Translations under genes and position numbers: made by a program | Shown here: piece by piece, positions 1 through 9,358 of the stretch | Layout of the letters: each line of letters starts with the position of its first letter | Numbering within the stretch: the first letter of the stretch is position 1 | The notes under the pieces: generated by a model | Database searches by the model: none | What the model saw: the letters and a program-made list of their open reading frames with translations, nothing else | What the model was told of the DNA's origin: nothing | Assembly: GCA_964518635.1 (NCBI GenBank) | Contig: CAZFGK010000009.1 | Span: 43,456 to 107,455, forward strand | Length of the DNA stretch: 64,000 bases | Origin: CAZFGK01 sp964518635 | Lineage (GTDB): Bacteria > Zixibacteria > MSB-5A5 > GN15 > FEB-12 | Reading direction: 5' to 3'

Positions 1-11
1 AGCAACAATTT

Positions 12-55
12 CCCCTCTTCGTACGTCTAAACAGCGTGCGAAGAGGGATTTTTTG
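12..55 (+). terminator. Rho-independent terminator of a gene upstream of the window
   Basis: A 13-bp stem (CCCTCTTCGTACG pairing with CGTGCGAAGAGGG, one G-U pair) encloses a 9-base loop and is followed by ATTTTTTG. It lies before the first gene, so it most likely ends transcription from a plus-strand gene left of the window. Confidence 0.8.
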
Positions 56-172
56 TGTGCGTCATCGGTTCGAAGGTTCTCTTCTTGACTGCGACAGCCA
101 CCCAGTTCATCTTCGCTCCCATTCATGAATAATCACCCCCTACCCTACGCATTACCTGCACCGGAGGCACCA

Positions 173-1693
173 ATGCAATCTGATCGTCGACTTCGTCGAC
201 CACTACTGGCCCTGACTTTGGCGAGCATTCTCGGAGTGTTCGCCATTTCAAATGTGGCCGCTTTCGATTTCACACCGCTCAAGAGTACGGTCAAAGAGAC
301 AGTCCTCAAGAACGGACTTCGCGTCATCGTCATGGAAAAACCGGATGCACCAGTGGTCTCCATGATGACCTGGGTACGTGCTGGTTCTGTCGATGATCCG
401 AAGGGATATACCGGCATGGCGCATATGTTTGAGCATATGGCCTTCAAAGGGACCCAGACCCTTGGCACGATAGACTATGCAAAAGAGAAGAAAGCAATTG
501 AAGTGGAAGATTCCCTCTTTCTTCTCCTTCGAGCAGAACGGAACAAAGGACGCTTTGTCGATTCTGCAAAAGTCACAAATCTTGAAAAGCAGTACAACGA
601 CGCCCGCGAGGCATCCTACAAGTTTGTCGTCCCGAACAAATTTACTTCGGTGATTGAAGAAGAAGGGGCGAGTGGGCTGAACGCTTCCACCTGGAATGAC
701 TTCACAAATTATTACTACTCCCTCCCTGCCAATCGCCTTGAACTATGGATGGCGACTGAATCCGAACGATTCCTCCGTCCGGTCTTTCGTGAGATGTACA
801 AAGAGCGAGATGTAGTTGCTGAAGAACGTCGCCTCCGTACCGACTCCGACCCGTTCGGTCGCCTGTACGAGGAATTCTGCGGTCTGGCATTCAAGTCTCA
901 TCCATATGGAATCTCAGGGATTGGTCACATGAGCGACATCATGTACTACTCACGTGACGAAGCCGACGCCTTTTTCCTCAAGTATTATGGCCCGACCAAC
1001 ATGCACATAGTAATCGTCGGCGCGGTGAAGGCAGACGATGTCTTCAAGATGGCGGACAAATATTGGGGACGAATCGCTTATCGTCCGGCACCGGAACGGA
1101 TCGCAACGGTTGAGCCAGAGCAACTCGGCGAACGCCGCATGATCATCGAGGATCCGTCCCAGCCAATCATGCTCATCGGCTATCATACTCCTGAAATGAC
1201 TCATCCTGATCGCGCACCACTGGATCTCTTAGCTAGCTATCTGGCCAATGGACGTACCGCTGTCTTGTACGAGAAGCTGGTGAAAGAGAAAAAAATGGCG
1301 GTCGCCGTTCAGGGATGGACGGGAGTACCGGGTGAAAAATATCCGACCTGTGGTGTTTTGCTCTGTGTTCCTGCTCAGGGGATTTCCAACGATGATTGCG
1401 AAAAGGCAATCTATGCCGAAATCGACAATATCATCGCCAATGGCCCCGATCCGAAAAAGCTCGAAAACTTCAAAGCACAAGCAAACTCCTCATTCATAGG
1501 TCAGCTGGATGACAATTCTGATCTTGGCTTTCAGATGGCCTTTTATCAGGATATCTGGGGAGACTGGAAGGAGCTCTTCAATACTCTTGATCGTGTGAAT
1601 AGAGTCACTGCAGATGACATCAAACGAGTGGCTGCGCAGTATTACACTAAAAAGAATCGTGTCGTTGTCGCCAGCGTCACGACTGGAAACTAA
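173..1693 (+). CDS. Secreted M16-family zinc metalloprotease, catalytic subunit
   Basis: A 506-residue pitrilysin-like (M16) peptidase that should cleave peptides in the periplasm. The inverted zinc motif HxxEH is visible as His84-Met-Phe-Glu87-His88, and a distal Glu lies in the ATESERF segment. A charged, coiled-coil-like insertion of about 60 residues separates these, as in several bacterial M16 proteins. The start is set at 173 rather than the in-frame ATG at 125 because GGAGG stands six bases before it and the resulting N-terminus (RRLRRP, then a hydrophobic stretch ending in NVAA) is a good signal peptide. The next gene starts a few bases after the stop and is the usual non-catalytic partner, so the two probably form a heterodimer and an operon. 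Confidence 0.93.
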   Translation: MQSDRRLRRPLLALTLASILGVFAISNVAAFDFTPLKSTVKETVLKNGLRVIVMEKPDAPVVSMMTWVRAGSVDDPKGYTGMAHMFEHMAFKGTQTLGTIDYAKEKKAIEVEDSLFLLLRAERNKGRFVDSAKVTNLEKQYNDAREASYKFVVPNKFTSVIEEEGASGLNASTWNDFTNYYYSLPANRLELWMATESERFLRPVFREMYKERDVVAEERRLRTDSDPFGRLYEEFCGLAFKSHPYGISGIGHMSDIMYYSRDEADAFFLKYYGPTNMHIVIVGAVKADDVFKMADKYWGRIAYRPAPERIATVEPEQLGERRMIIEDPSQPIMLIGYHTPEMTHPDRAPLDLLASYLANGRTAVLYEKLVKEKKMAVAVQGWTGVPGEKYPTCGVLLCVPAQGISNDDCEKAIYAEIDNIIANGPDPKKLENFKAQANSSFIGQLDDNSDLGFQMAFYQDIWGDWKELFNTLDRVNRVTADDIKRVAAQYYTKKNRVVVASVTTGN

Positions 1694-1699
1694 GTGAGA

Positions 1700-3853
1700 A
1701 TGAACATGAGAAGTTTCGCACACATACAAGCAACTACCAAAATGTTCTTTGTTGCCTCGCTTGTCGTCGCAACATCGGCAATGGCACAGGACATCAGTAA
1801 ACTGAAATATCCCCCGCTCCCTGAGCCGGTGATTCCGAAAATCGAACGAGTCACTCTCGACAATGGACTTCGTCTCTATATCGTCGAAGATAAGAGTCTC
1901 CCAACAGTCAATGCCACCGTACGTATCAATGTCGGCGGCTATCTTGATCCCGCCGATAAAGTAGGACTCGCCGACATGACCGCCGACGTCATGCGCACTG
2001 GCGGCACAAAACGATGGACTGGCGATGAAATCGATCAGGCACTTGAAGCCGTAGGCGCATCAGTTGAAATTGGTCTTGGACTCACATCAGGAACTGCCTC
2101 ACTCTATACACTGAGTGATCATGTCGATCTGGGGTTGGATGTTCTTGCTGATGTTCTTCGCAATCCGGTATTCAATCAGGAGAAAATCGACCTGGCAAAG
2201 GTCTCTGCACGCTCCGGAGTGTCTCGTCGAAATGATGACATCTCAACGATTGCCAACCGTGAGTTTGCCGAACTGATCTATGGCAAGGGCTCTGTCTATG
2301 CCCGCGATGTCGAATACAAGACGATCTCGGCGATTACCCGCGGTGATATGGTCAAGTATCACGATACATGGATTCGTCCCGAGAATATTCAAATCGCTGT
2401 CTGGGGAGATTTCAATACCGCCGATATGGTCGCCAAGCTCAAAACTCGCTTCGCTGACTGGACCAAGGGATCTACTCCTCGACCTGCTCCACCGAAAGTC
2501 GACTATCAGTTCAAACCAGGGATTCACTTTGTAAACAAAGAGGATGTCAATCAGACTCAGATTCTGATTGGGCATATCGGCGGCTCCAAGATGGATCCGG
2601 AAGATCCGCATCGAATCGTGATGAACAATATCATCGGCGTCGGATTCGGCAGCCGTATGTTCAATATTGTCAGATCGAAAGAGGGGCTTTCTTACGGTCC
2701 CTTCGCCGCTTACACCTCTCAATATGACCGCCCGGGCTTGTTTATCACCGGATGTCAGACCAAGAGCGAAACCACTGGCAAAGCGATCAAAGTGATCACC
2801 AAGATCATCCAGGAAATGCAGACGGTTCCGCCGACTGCGACGGAGCTTGAGTATGGCAAGAAGGTCGAAGTGAACAGCTTCGTCTTTAACTTCGATGGTC
2901 GTGCTGAAGTGCTCAGCCGTGCGATGCTTTATGATAACTTCGGACTTCCGCAGGATTTCCTCCAGCAGGTGCAAAAAACGATTGAAGCGACCACGGCACA
3001 GAATGTCGTCGATGCGGCGAAGAAATATGTCCGCCCGGATGCGCTGGTCACTCTGGTCGTTGGGAAAGTAAAGGACTTTGAAATTCCTCTCGACCAGATG
3101 GGGCTCGGCACTCCGCAGGAAGTCGATATCACCATTCCATCGGGTGAAGAGAAGAAGCCGCTTTCTGTTACTCCGGAGAGTCTTCAGAAGGGGAAATCTC
3201 TGCTTGCTAAAGCGGTCACCGCACACGGCGGATTGACGAAAATCAAGGGGATGAAGGCCCTCTCTCAAAAGATCACCGGCACGATCAAGACACCGCAGAT
3301 GGAGATTCCGGTCACCATTGAGTCGCTGGAACAGTTCCCCGACAAAAAACGTGAAATCGTCTCTGTCATGGGACAGAAAATGTACGACGTCCAGAATGGC
3401 CCGCTCGGATGGGAGACGGGACAAGACGGCTCCCTTGCACAAAAGCCTGAGTCAAAACTCGCAGATATCGAAAATGAACGGGCACGTGACGTTATCACCC
3501 TCTTCCAAAGCTCGGACAAGCCGGACTATCAAGTAGTCCATGACGGCACCATTGAGCAAAAGGGGGAAAAGTTCGATGTCCTGGTGTTTCTGAATAAGTC
3601 TGGCGACGAGATGTGTCGCCTCTGGCTTGATGAAAAGAACAGTGTCGTACGGGGCCGCTCCTACTGGGGGGAGACGATGTTCGGCCCCGGACTGGTTGAG
3701 CAGGACTGGAACGGTGTGACAGACGTGAAAGGGATCAAACTCCCCAGCGGCTACACCATGAAAAAGGACGGTCAGGTCTTTGGTCAGATGACCATGTCCG
3801 AATATGTCATTAATCCTCCCATTCCGGCTGGATCATTCGACAAACCGAACTGA
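1700..3853 (+). CDS. Secreted M16-family non-catalytic subunit with C-terminal extension
   Basis: A 717-residue protein whose first 460 residues follow the M16 fold (typical DNGLRLYIVED start and GGSKMDPEDPHRIVMNN second half) but which has no HxxEH: the matching place reads VGLADMTADVM. This is the known pattern of the inactive partner in two-subunit M16 proteases. A hydrophobic stretch ending in TSAMA is a signal peptide. Residues from about 490 to the end form an extra domain that resembles LolA/outer-membrane-lipoprotein-sorting beta folds; that assignment is only by general appearance. Starts at GTG 1694, ATG 1700 and ATG 1706 are all possible; no strong ribosome site decides between them. 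A clear terminator follows. Confidence 0.9.
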   Translation: MNMRSFAHIQATTKMFFVASLVVATSAMAQDISKLKYPPLPEPVIPKIERVTLDNGLRLYIVEDKSLPTVNATVRINVGGYLDPADKVGLADMTADVMRTGGTKRWTGDEIDQALEAVGASVEIGLGLTSGTASLYTLSDHVDLGLDVLADVLRNPVFNQEKIDLAKVSARSGVSRRNDDISTIANREFAELIYGKGSVYARDVEYKTISAITRGDMVKYHDTWIRPENIQIAVWGDFNTADMVAKLKTRFADWTKGSTPRPAPPKVDYQFKPGIHFVNKEDVNQTQILIGHIGGSKMDPEDPHRIVMNNIIGVGFGSRMFNIVRSKEGLSYGPFAAYTSQYDRPGLFITGCQTKSETTGKAIKVITKIIQEMQTVPPTATELEYGKKVEVNSFVFNFDGRAEVLSRAMLYDNFGLPQDFLQQVQKTIEATTAQNVVDAAKKYVRPDALVTLVVGKVKDFEIPLDQMGLGTPQEVDITIPSGEEKKPLSVTPESLQKGKSLLAKAVTAHGGLTKIKGMKALSQKITGTIKTPQMEIPVTIESLEQFPDKKREIVSVMGQKMYDVQNGPLGWETGQDGSLAQKPESKLADIENERARDVITLFQSSDKPDYQVVHDGTIEQKGEKFDVLVFLNKSGDEMCRLWLDEKNSVVRGRSYWGETMFGPGLVEQDWNGVTDVKGIKLPSGYTMKKDGQVFGQMTMSEYVINPPIPAGSFDKPN

Positions 3854-3872
3854 ACGCAAATCATGACTAAGT

Positions 3873-3905
3873 AAAGAGGCAGCTCACCCTGCCTCTTTTT
3901 TTTGG
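3873..3905 (+). terminator. Rho-independent terminator after the M16 pair
   Basis: A perfect 10-bp stem AAAGAGGCAG/CTGCCTCTTT with a six-base loop runs into nine T residues, 20 bases after the stop of the second M16 gene. Confidence 0.9.
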
Positions 3906-3991
3906 GGCAGAGCCGCACTATGCCCGGATTCTCCTCGGTAGACTATCGGAACGCGAAAGCTGCGCTCCGTGTGGCATATCATTGAGATTCC

Positions 3992-4021
3992 TTGACTTGA
4001 ACGGAAAGTCCACCCTATACT
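3992..4021 (+). promoter_or_regulatory. Probable sigma-70-type promoter of the tandem secreted-protein cluster
   Basis: TTGACT (3992-3997) and TATACT (4016-4021) are separated by 18 bases, between the upstream terminator and the gene at 4074. An imperfect hairpin, ACCCT(ATACTC)AGGGT at 4012-4027, overlaps the -10 box, and a further ACCCTG follows at 4038-4043. This could be an operator, but that is speculation. Confidence 0.55.
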
Positions 4022-4073
4022 CAGGGTAAAGAATTGACACCCTGAAGATCTACTAGCTGAGGATCAAGAAGGT

Positions 4074-6626
4074 ATGCGGAAGTTGTTACATCTCATGGGG
4101 ATAGTTGGTCTCACGCTGATTGCGACCTCCACCCTCTTCGCGAAGACATCTGACAAGCCGGTTCGCCCCACTGCGGGTGCCCGTTCACTAACCAGCCCTG
4201 CTCATGGTTCGTCTCAACATGATGTCGGGAATATCGTCCTGAGTGTTTCCAATAACGGGACGCTTGGGGCGAATTACTCTTCAACTAATTCGGACCTGTT
4301 CAGCAATGATAATCTCAAGAATTGTGAGTATCCCAAAGGATCCAATTCTGAGTATCTGTTTGGCGCAGCGTTCTGGATTGGCGCAATCGTCAATCGAGAT
4401 ACGCTAGTCTCAACTGGGCAGGATGGGTGGCAAGGTGGCAGCGGGCAGGAGTTTTCCCCTACGGAAGAGCGACTCCCCTCTGGACTTCCGGCTAGTTTTC
4501 TCAGGCGGTCCACCCTCGATCCGACTAAGCCGGAGTTTAGAGGAGCAATTTCCGAAGAGGATTTTATTGCCGTCTACAATGACCAATGCACCGACTGTCC
4601 AAATACCGGGAATGACTTTCTATCAGGACGACCACACACCCCGCTCAATATCGAAATCACACAGAAGTCATTCTCCTGGTCATACAGCTATGCTGAAGAC
4701 ATTGTCCTCTTTGATTTCGAAATCAAGAACATCGGCTTTTCTCGTTTGCGTAAAGTCTATATGGGGTTGTATGTCGATGCCGATGTCGGTGGACTTGGTG
4801 CGGCTGTTGGTGGATCCGCGGACGACCTGTGCGGATTCCTGAAGTTTGCACCTGCTCTCTACATGCCGGAATCTTGCCGGGAAGTGGATACGGTCAATAT
4901 CGCTTATATCGCAGATAATGACGGCGACTTCAATGAAGTCCTCTCCCCGCCAGTGCCGGATGTAACCGCTACTCGAATTGTGAGAACGCCATCTGATTCA
5001 CTCGTGGTCTCTTTTAATTGGTGGATCGGGAATACTGCTGGAAATCTGGATTTCGGACCTACCAGCGCATTTGATACGAGAGATTTCACCACAGGCGGAA
5101 GCGGAACCCCGGAAGGGGATCGCAATAAATACCATGTGCTGAAAAATGGCGAGAACGACTATGATCAAGCATTTACTGCAAGTATCAAGACCAACGAAGT
5201 GTGGAAGCTACCCGGATCGCAGGCCTGCGCCTTTTCGGCTGGTTTTGACACAAGGTATCTCCTGAGTTTTGGACCATTTGATATTGATCCAGGTGGAAAG
5301 CTTCCCGTCTCCTTCGCCTATCTCGGCGGACTCAACCTTCATACTGATGCGGACAATGTCCTGAATCTTGCATGCGGTCCGGGTTATGACCCTGATGCAT
5401 ACTACGCTGGGCTTGATTTTACTGATCTCGGCGACAATGCCCGGTGGGCTTCATGGATCTATGACAATCCGGGAGTCGACTCAGATGGTGACGGAGATTT
5501 TGGACTTTCTCGAGTATGCAACACCACTGGAGATACCATTTTTTATCAAGGTGATGGTGTACCGGATTTCAGAGGGGCCTCTCCGCCCCCTGCCCCAATT
5601 GTGAGACTCGTGAGCGACCTGGGACAGGTGACCATTCGCTGGAATGGCGCTATAACAGAGAATACTGACGATGTCTTCTCAAAACGAATCGACTTTGAGG
5701 GCTACCGAGTCTATTACTCCCGCGACAACATCGACTTTAGCGTCGTTTCGTCGTACGATCTGGATAATTACAACAAGTATGTATTCGTGGCGTCGACCAA
5801 CGAATACAAACTCTTCGATTTCCCGTATACTCGTGACTCCCTCCGCTGCCTGTATGCTCCGGGTGGTTGCGGCGATGCGAACTGGGATCCGCTGAATTAC
5901 ACCAGATCATCCCCGTACCGACTTGCAGGTACCGATTCCGCCTTCTATTTCAACCCTCAGGATTTCAATCAGTCGAGTCTGACCAATCCGAAGGGAATCC
6001 GGAAGCGTTTCCCGAATGCGCCGAAACCAGAGAAACAATATCTGGTGATTGAGAACATTCCGGCCAATCTTCGCGACTCCCTACTCACAGAAGACAAGTA
6101 CCTGAAGTACTATGAGTACGAATACACCTTTACCGATCTGCTTGCTTCGGTGAATTACTTTTTCTCAATTACTACTTTTGACTTTGGTTCGCCGCAGACT
6201 GGATTGCCGCCGTTGGAGTCTTCCGTCTTCTTAACCTCCACACAGTCGTATGCACTTCCGGATGCGCTTGCGGTGGAAGAAAACAAGCTGGATGCATTTG
6301 TCTATCCGAACCCTTACCGTGCGGACGGCAATTATCTCGAACGTGGCTATGAAGGACGGGATCCTGCGAAAGCATCTTTGACCCAGGACAAGCTCAAAGA
6401 AGTCCATTTCGCCAACCTTCCGAGAGTCTGCACCATTCGTATCTATTCTATCGACGGTGACCTGGTTGATGAGATAGTGCACAACGAATCTTCGGCTCTC
6501 GCCAATCACGAGGTCTGGGACCTTATTTCCCGCAATACGCAGGAAGTAGTCTCAGGACTCTATTATTGGGTGATTGAGGAACCGAATGGCAGAACCCAAA
6601 TTGGAAAGCTGTCGGTTATTCTCTAA
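4074..6626 (+). CDS. Large secreted protein with FN3-like and C-terminal sorting-like domain, paralogue 1 of 3
   Basis: An 850-residue exported protein of unknown function. It has an N-terminal signal peptide (hydrophobic LMGIVGLTLIATSTLFA), a long beta-rich body, an acidic DSDGDGDFG-like loop near residue 470 that looks like a calcium site, a fibronectin-III-like stretch near residues 505-570 (EGYRVYYSRD), and a C-terminal domain starting YPNPYRADG and ending in GLYYWVIEEP...IGKLSVIL. Such tails resemble the sorting or anchoring domains of type IX-type secreted proteins. AAGG stands just before the ATG. Two paralogues follow directly on the same strand with the same order of domains. I do not recognise an enzyme motif; a surface or matrix role is a guess. 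Confidence 0.85.
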   Translation: MRKLLHLMGIVGLTLIATSTLFAKTSDKPVRPTAGARSLTSPAHGSSQHDVGNIVLSVSNNGTLGANYSSTNSDLFSNDNLKNCEYPKGSNSEYLFGAAFWIGAIVNRDTLVSTGQDGWQGGSGQEFSPTEERLPSGLPASFLRRSTLDPTKPEFRGAISEEDFIAVYNDQCTDCPNTGNDFLSGRPHTPLNIEITQKSFSWSYSYAEDIVLFDFEIKNIGFSRLRKVYMGLYVDADVGGLGAAVGGSADDLCGFLKFAPALYMPESCREVDTVNIAYIADNDGDFNEVLSPPVPDVTATRIVRTPSDSLVVSFNWWIGNTAGNLDFGPTSAFDTRDFTTGGSGTPEGDRNKYHVLKNGENDYDQAFTASIKTNEVWKLPGSQACAFSAGFDTRYLLSFGPFDIDPGGKLPVSFAYLGGLNLHTDADNVLNLACGPGYDPDAYYAGLDFTDLGDNARWASWIYDNPGVDSDGDGDFGLSRVCNTTGDTIFYQGDGVPDFRGASPPPAPIVRLVSDLGQVTIRWNGAITENTDDVFSKRIDFEGYRVYYSRDNIDFSVVSSYDLDNYNKYVFVASTNEYKLFDFPYTRDSLRCLYAPGGCGDANWDPLNYTRSSPYRLAGTDSAFYFNPQDFNQSSLTNPKGIRKRFPNAPKPEKQYLVIENIPANLRDSLLTEDKYLKYYEYEYTFTDLLASVNYFFSITTFDFGSPQTGLPPLESSVFLTSTQSYALPDALAVEENKLDAFVYPNPYRADGNYLERGYEGRDPAKASLTQDKLKEVHFANLPRVCTIRIYSIDGDLVDEIVHNESSALANHEVWDLISRNTQEVVSGLYYWVIEEPNGRTQIGKLSVIL

Positions 6627-6656
6627 ACAGAAAAGACTGGCCCAGACTTGAATCTC

Positions 6657-6696
6657 GTGGCAGAGGGAGTTATTCTCTCTGCCACTTTCTTTTTTC
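6657..6696 (+). terminator. Rho-independent terminator between paralogues 1 and 2
   Basis: GTGGCAGAG pairs with CTCTGCCAC around a purine/pyrimidine inner segment and is followed by TTTCTTTTTT. It suggests paralogue 1 can be transcribed as a single unit. Confidence 0.75.
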
Positions 6697-6709
6697 CAGA
6701 TGAGCACAA

Positions 6710-9268
6710 ATGACCAAACAAGTTGAGAGCAGTCCGAACATCAGCGAACAAGTGACCTCAGTCTCTGTGGTCGCGATGGTACTGCTTTTCTTAACGCTGT
6801 CATCTGCTCTTTGTCCGGCTGAGATTCTTGCACACCCCAAGGAGAAGCTGGCTCATCCCGAGCGGACACAATCATCTACCAGATCAGCCGCCGACCCGGA
6901 AGTCCTCTACACCGCACATACCAAAGGGAGGATGACCCTCGCCATCGCAAACAACGGCACATTCGGAACATTTGGTGACGAAATCTTTGATCCGATTTCC
7001 GGCGAGCTCATTCTCTCCTGTGTCTATCCACGCAACAGTGACATCCTCTATCTCTATGTCGGTGCCTTTTGGGTTGGAGCCGTTGTCGGTAGGGACACCC
7101 TTGTGTCCTGTGGCAGCGAAGACTTCTATGTTTCGGAAGAATTCTGGCCGGATCAAGGTCTTTTCGGAAGATTCACGCGCCGCTCGATCGACCGGAATAG
7201 TCAATATTTTTCCACTCGCGCAGTCTCGGAAGAGGATATTCTGGCCGAGTATACCGATACCATCGTACGACTGGCCGGCATCGACAGTAAGGATGGGCGA
7301 CCGCACGTTCCCCTTGGTATCAAAGTTTCCCAGCGATCGATGGCATGGAGTTATGAGTATGCCGATGACTTCATCCTGTTCGACTACGAAATAGAAAACA
7401 TCGGCTCGCAACGATTGCGAAAAGTCTTTTTTGGAATCTGGATCGACGGAGATGTCTGGCATATTTCAAGACGTGGGCCTATTGGCTGGGAAGATGACAT
7501 GGTCGGCTTCCTGCGTACCTGGGAAGCTCCCGAAGGTGGGGGCTACCTCGATACCGTAAACATCGCATGGACTGCAGACAATGACGGCGATCCGGTCAAT
7601 GGAGCCTTTGATATCGCCTCTCCGGGGAATGTTGTGGGTGCGCGAGTGGTTCGGACCCCAAGCGACTCCCTGTCCTATTCTTTCAACTGGTGGGTTACAA
7701 ACTACTCCGATATTTCCCTCGATTTCGGCCCTCGCATGGCAGGAACTGAAGAAGAGCCATTTCGTAATTTTGGCGGACGACAGGGGACTCCCGAAGGGGA
7801 CCGGAACAAGTACTACATGATGAGAAAGCCTGAATTCGACTACGATCAGCTCTTCACAAGTCAAAATCAATCATTCAGTGGTTTCCTTCCTCCACCACCT
7901 ATTGCTGCCGACTTTGCCGACGGGTATGACACACGCTATTTACTTTCATTTGGTCCGTTCGATATCGAAGCGGGTCAAAAACTCCCCCTTTCCTTCGCAT
8001 GGGTTGGAGGAACGAATGTCCATACCAGTACCGACGGGATCGCAGCATTCAACCCAGTCGATCCACAGGCCTACTATTATGGACTCGATTTCTCCAACTT
8101 TGCAGAAAATGCCAGATGGGCTGAATGGGTTTATGACAACCCGGGAGTCGACTCTGACGGTGATGGCTACTTCGGGGAGTTTCGCCTTATAGAGACCGAT
8201 ACCTTTTGGACGAAAGGGGATGGTGTTCCGGACTATCGGGGTGCTGGCCCTCCCCCAACCCCCATCGTACGACTCTACCCGAATACGGCAGAAATTGTGG
8301 TACGCTGGAATGGTTTCTATACCGAAACGACCCCTGATCTCTTTTTGAGAAAAAGAGACTTCGAAGGGTACAGAGTCTATATCGCACGGGACGACCGTGA
8401 AAATAGCTGGTCACTCCTCTCATCTTACGACAGGGAGGACTACAACCGATATCGCTGGAAAAGAGTCTCCTCCGATTCGGGTGCATGGGTATTGGAGGAG
8501 ACACCATTTACCCTCGACTCCCTGCGCCTCATCATGGGGATTCCCGACCTTGATCCATTGGAGTACACCTCCGTTCGCCCACTTCGAGTTGACACGACCC
8601 TTTATTACTTTGAGCCGCAGGATTTCAATCTCTCAGACTTGAATGACCCACGTATCATTCATAAGGTCTATCCACTTGCAGCAAATCCCGGCACCGACAG
8701 CTCGTTGTGGGAGCCGGAAGATATTACGACTGAACACGGTATTCCGCTGCCTAAGTACTACGAGTATGAATACGTCATCAAGAACCTCCTCCCGTCGGTC
8801 AGCTACTACGTAGCAGTCACCACTTTTGATTTCGGATCGCCGCGTGTGGGACTGAAATCACTTGAGTCATCGGTCTATCTTTCGGCTATCAATGAATACC
8901 CGATGCCCTCGTCAGATACCGTGGCAGCTCAACAGCTCGATGTCGTGGTCTATCCGAATCCGTATCGAATTGATGGGGACTACGCAGCTCGTGGCTATGA
9001 AAATCGTGAAGGAGATCAAACCGCCGAACGGGCACGCCGGATTCACTTTGCGAATATGCCCCCCCGTTGCAAGCTGTTCATCTATTCGATTGACGGCGAT
9101 CTTATTCAGGAGATTGATCATGACGAACCTCCCGGCAGTCCCGGCTCACAGCATGTAGAATGGGACGTAGTGAGCAGGAATCGTCAGGAAGTCGTCTCAG
9201 GGCTCTACTACTTTGTCGTTCAATCCCCCGAACGCACGCAAATTGGGAAACTGATGATCTTGAAGTAG
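6710..9268 (+). CDS. Large secreted protein, paralogue 2 of 3
   Basis: An 852-residue paralogue of the genes on either side. It shares the exported N-terminus (hydrophobic VVAMVLLFLTLSSALC stretch), the conserved NNGTFG start of the mature part, the SEEDILAEYTDT and GRPHVPLGIKVSQRS blocks, the VDSDGDGYFGEF acidic loop, the FN3-like EGYRVYIARDD segment and the YPNPYRIDG tail ending in IGKLMILK. Only a weak ribosome site precedes the ATG. The function is unknown; conserved surface-type architecture and tandem position point to duplication and diversification of a secreted structural or binding protein. Confidence 0.85.
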   Translation: MTKQVESSPNISEQVTSVSVVAMVLLFLTLSSALCPAEILAHPKEKLAHPERTQSSTRSAADPEVLYTAHTKGRMTLAIANNGTFGTFGDEIFDPISGELILSCVYPRNSDILYLYVGAFWVGAVVGRDTLVSCGSEDFYVSEEFWPDQGLFGRFTRRSIDRNSQYFSTRAVSEEDILAEYTDTIVRLAGIDSKDGRPHVPLGIKVSQRSMAWSYEYADDFILFDYEIENIGSQRLRKVFFGIWIDGDVWHISRRGPIGWEDDMVGFLRTWEAPEGGGYLDTVNIAWTADNDGDPVNGAFDIASPGNVVGARVVRTPSDSLSYSFNWWVTNYSDISLDFGPRMAGTEEEPFRNFGGRQGTPEGDRNKYYMMRKPEFDYDQLFTSQNQSFSGFLPPPPIAADFADGYDTRYLLSFGPFDIEAGQKLPLSFAWVGGTNVHTSTDGIAAFNPVDPQAYYYGLDFSNFAENARWAEWVYDNPGVDSDGDGYFGEFRLIETDTFWTKGDGVPDYRGAGPPPTPIVRLYPNTAEIVVRWNGFYTETTPDLFLRKRDFEGYRVYIARDDRENSWSLLSSYDREDYNRYRWKRVSSDSGAWVLEETPFTLDSLRLIMGIPDLDPLEYTSVRPLRVDTTLYYFEPQDFNLSDLNDPRIIHKVYPLAANPGTDSSLWEPEDITTEHGIPLPKYYEYEYVIKNLLPSVSYYVAVTTFDFGSPRVGLKSLESSVYLSAINEYPMPSSDTVAAQQLDVVVYPNPYRIDGDYAARGYENREGDQTAERARRIHFANMPPRCKLFIYSIDGDLIQEIDHDEPPGSPGSQHVEWDVVSRNRQEVVSGLYYFVVQSPERTQIGKLMILK

Positions 9269-9358
9269 ACGTCATCTTTGAGTAGTGTATGCCTCCCGAA
9301 CAATTGCGGGTTCGCATCACACGCTTCTTACCTCACTGTACCGATCTGAAGGGAACCG

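Noticed and set aside
2243..3442. A 399-residue minus-strand open frame
   Set aside because: It is the shadow of the M16 gene on the other strand; its sequence is rich in Arg and Leu without any family pattern.
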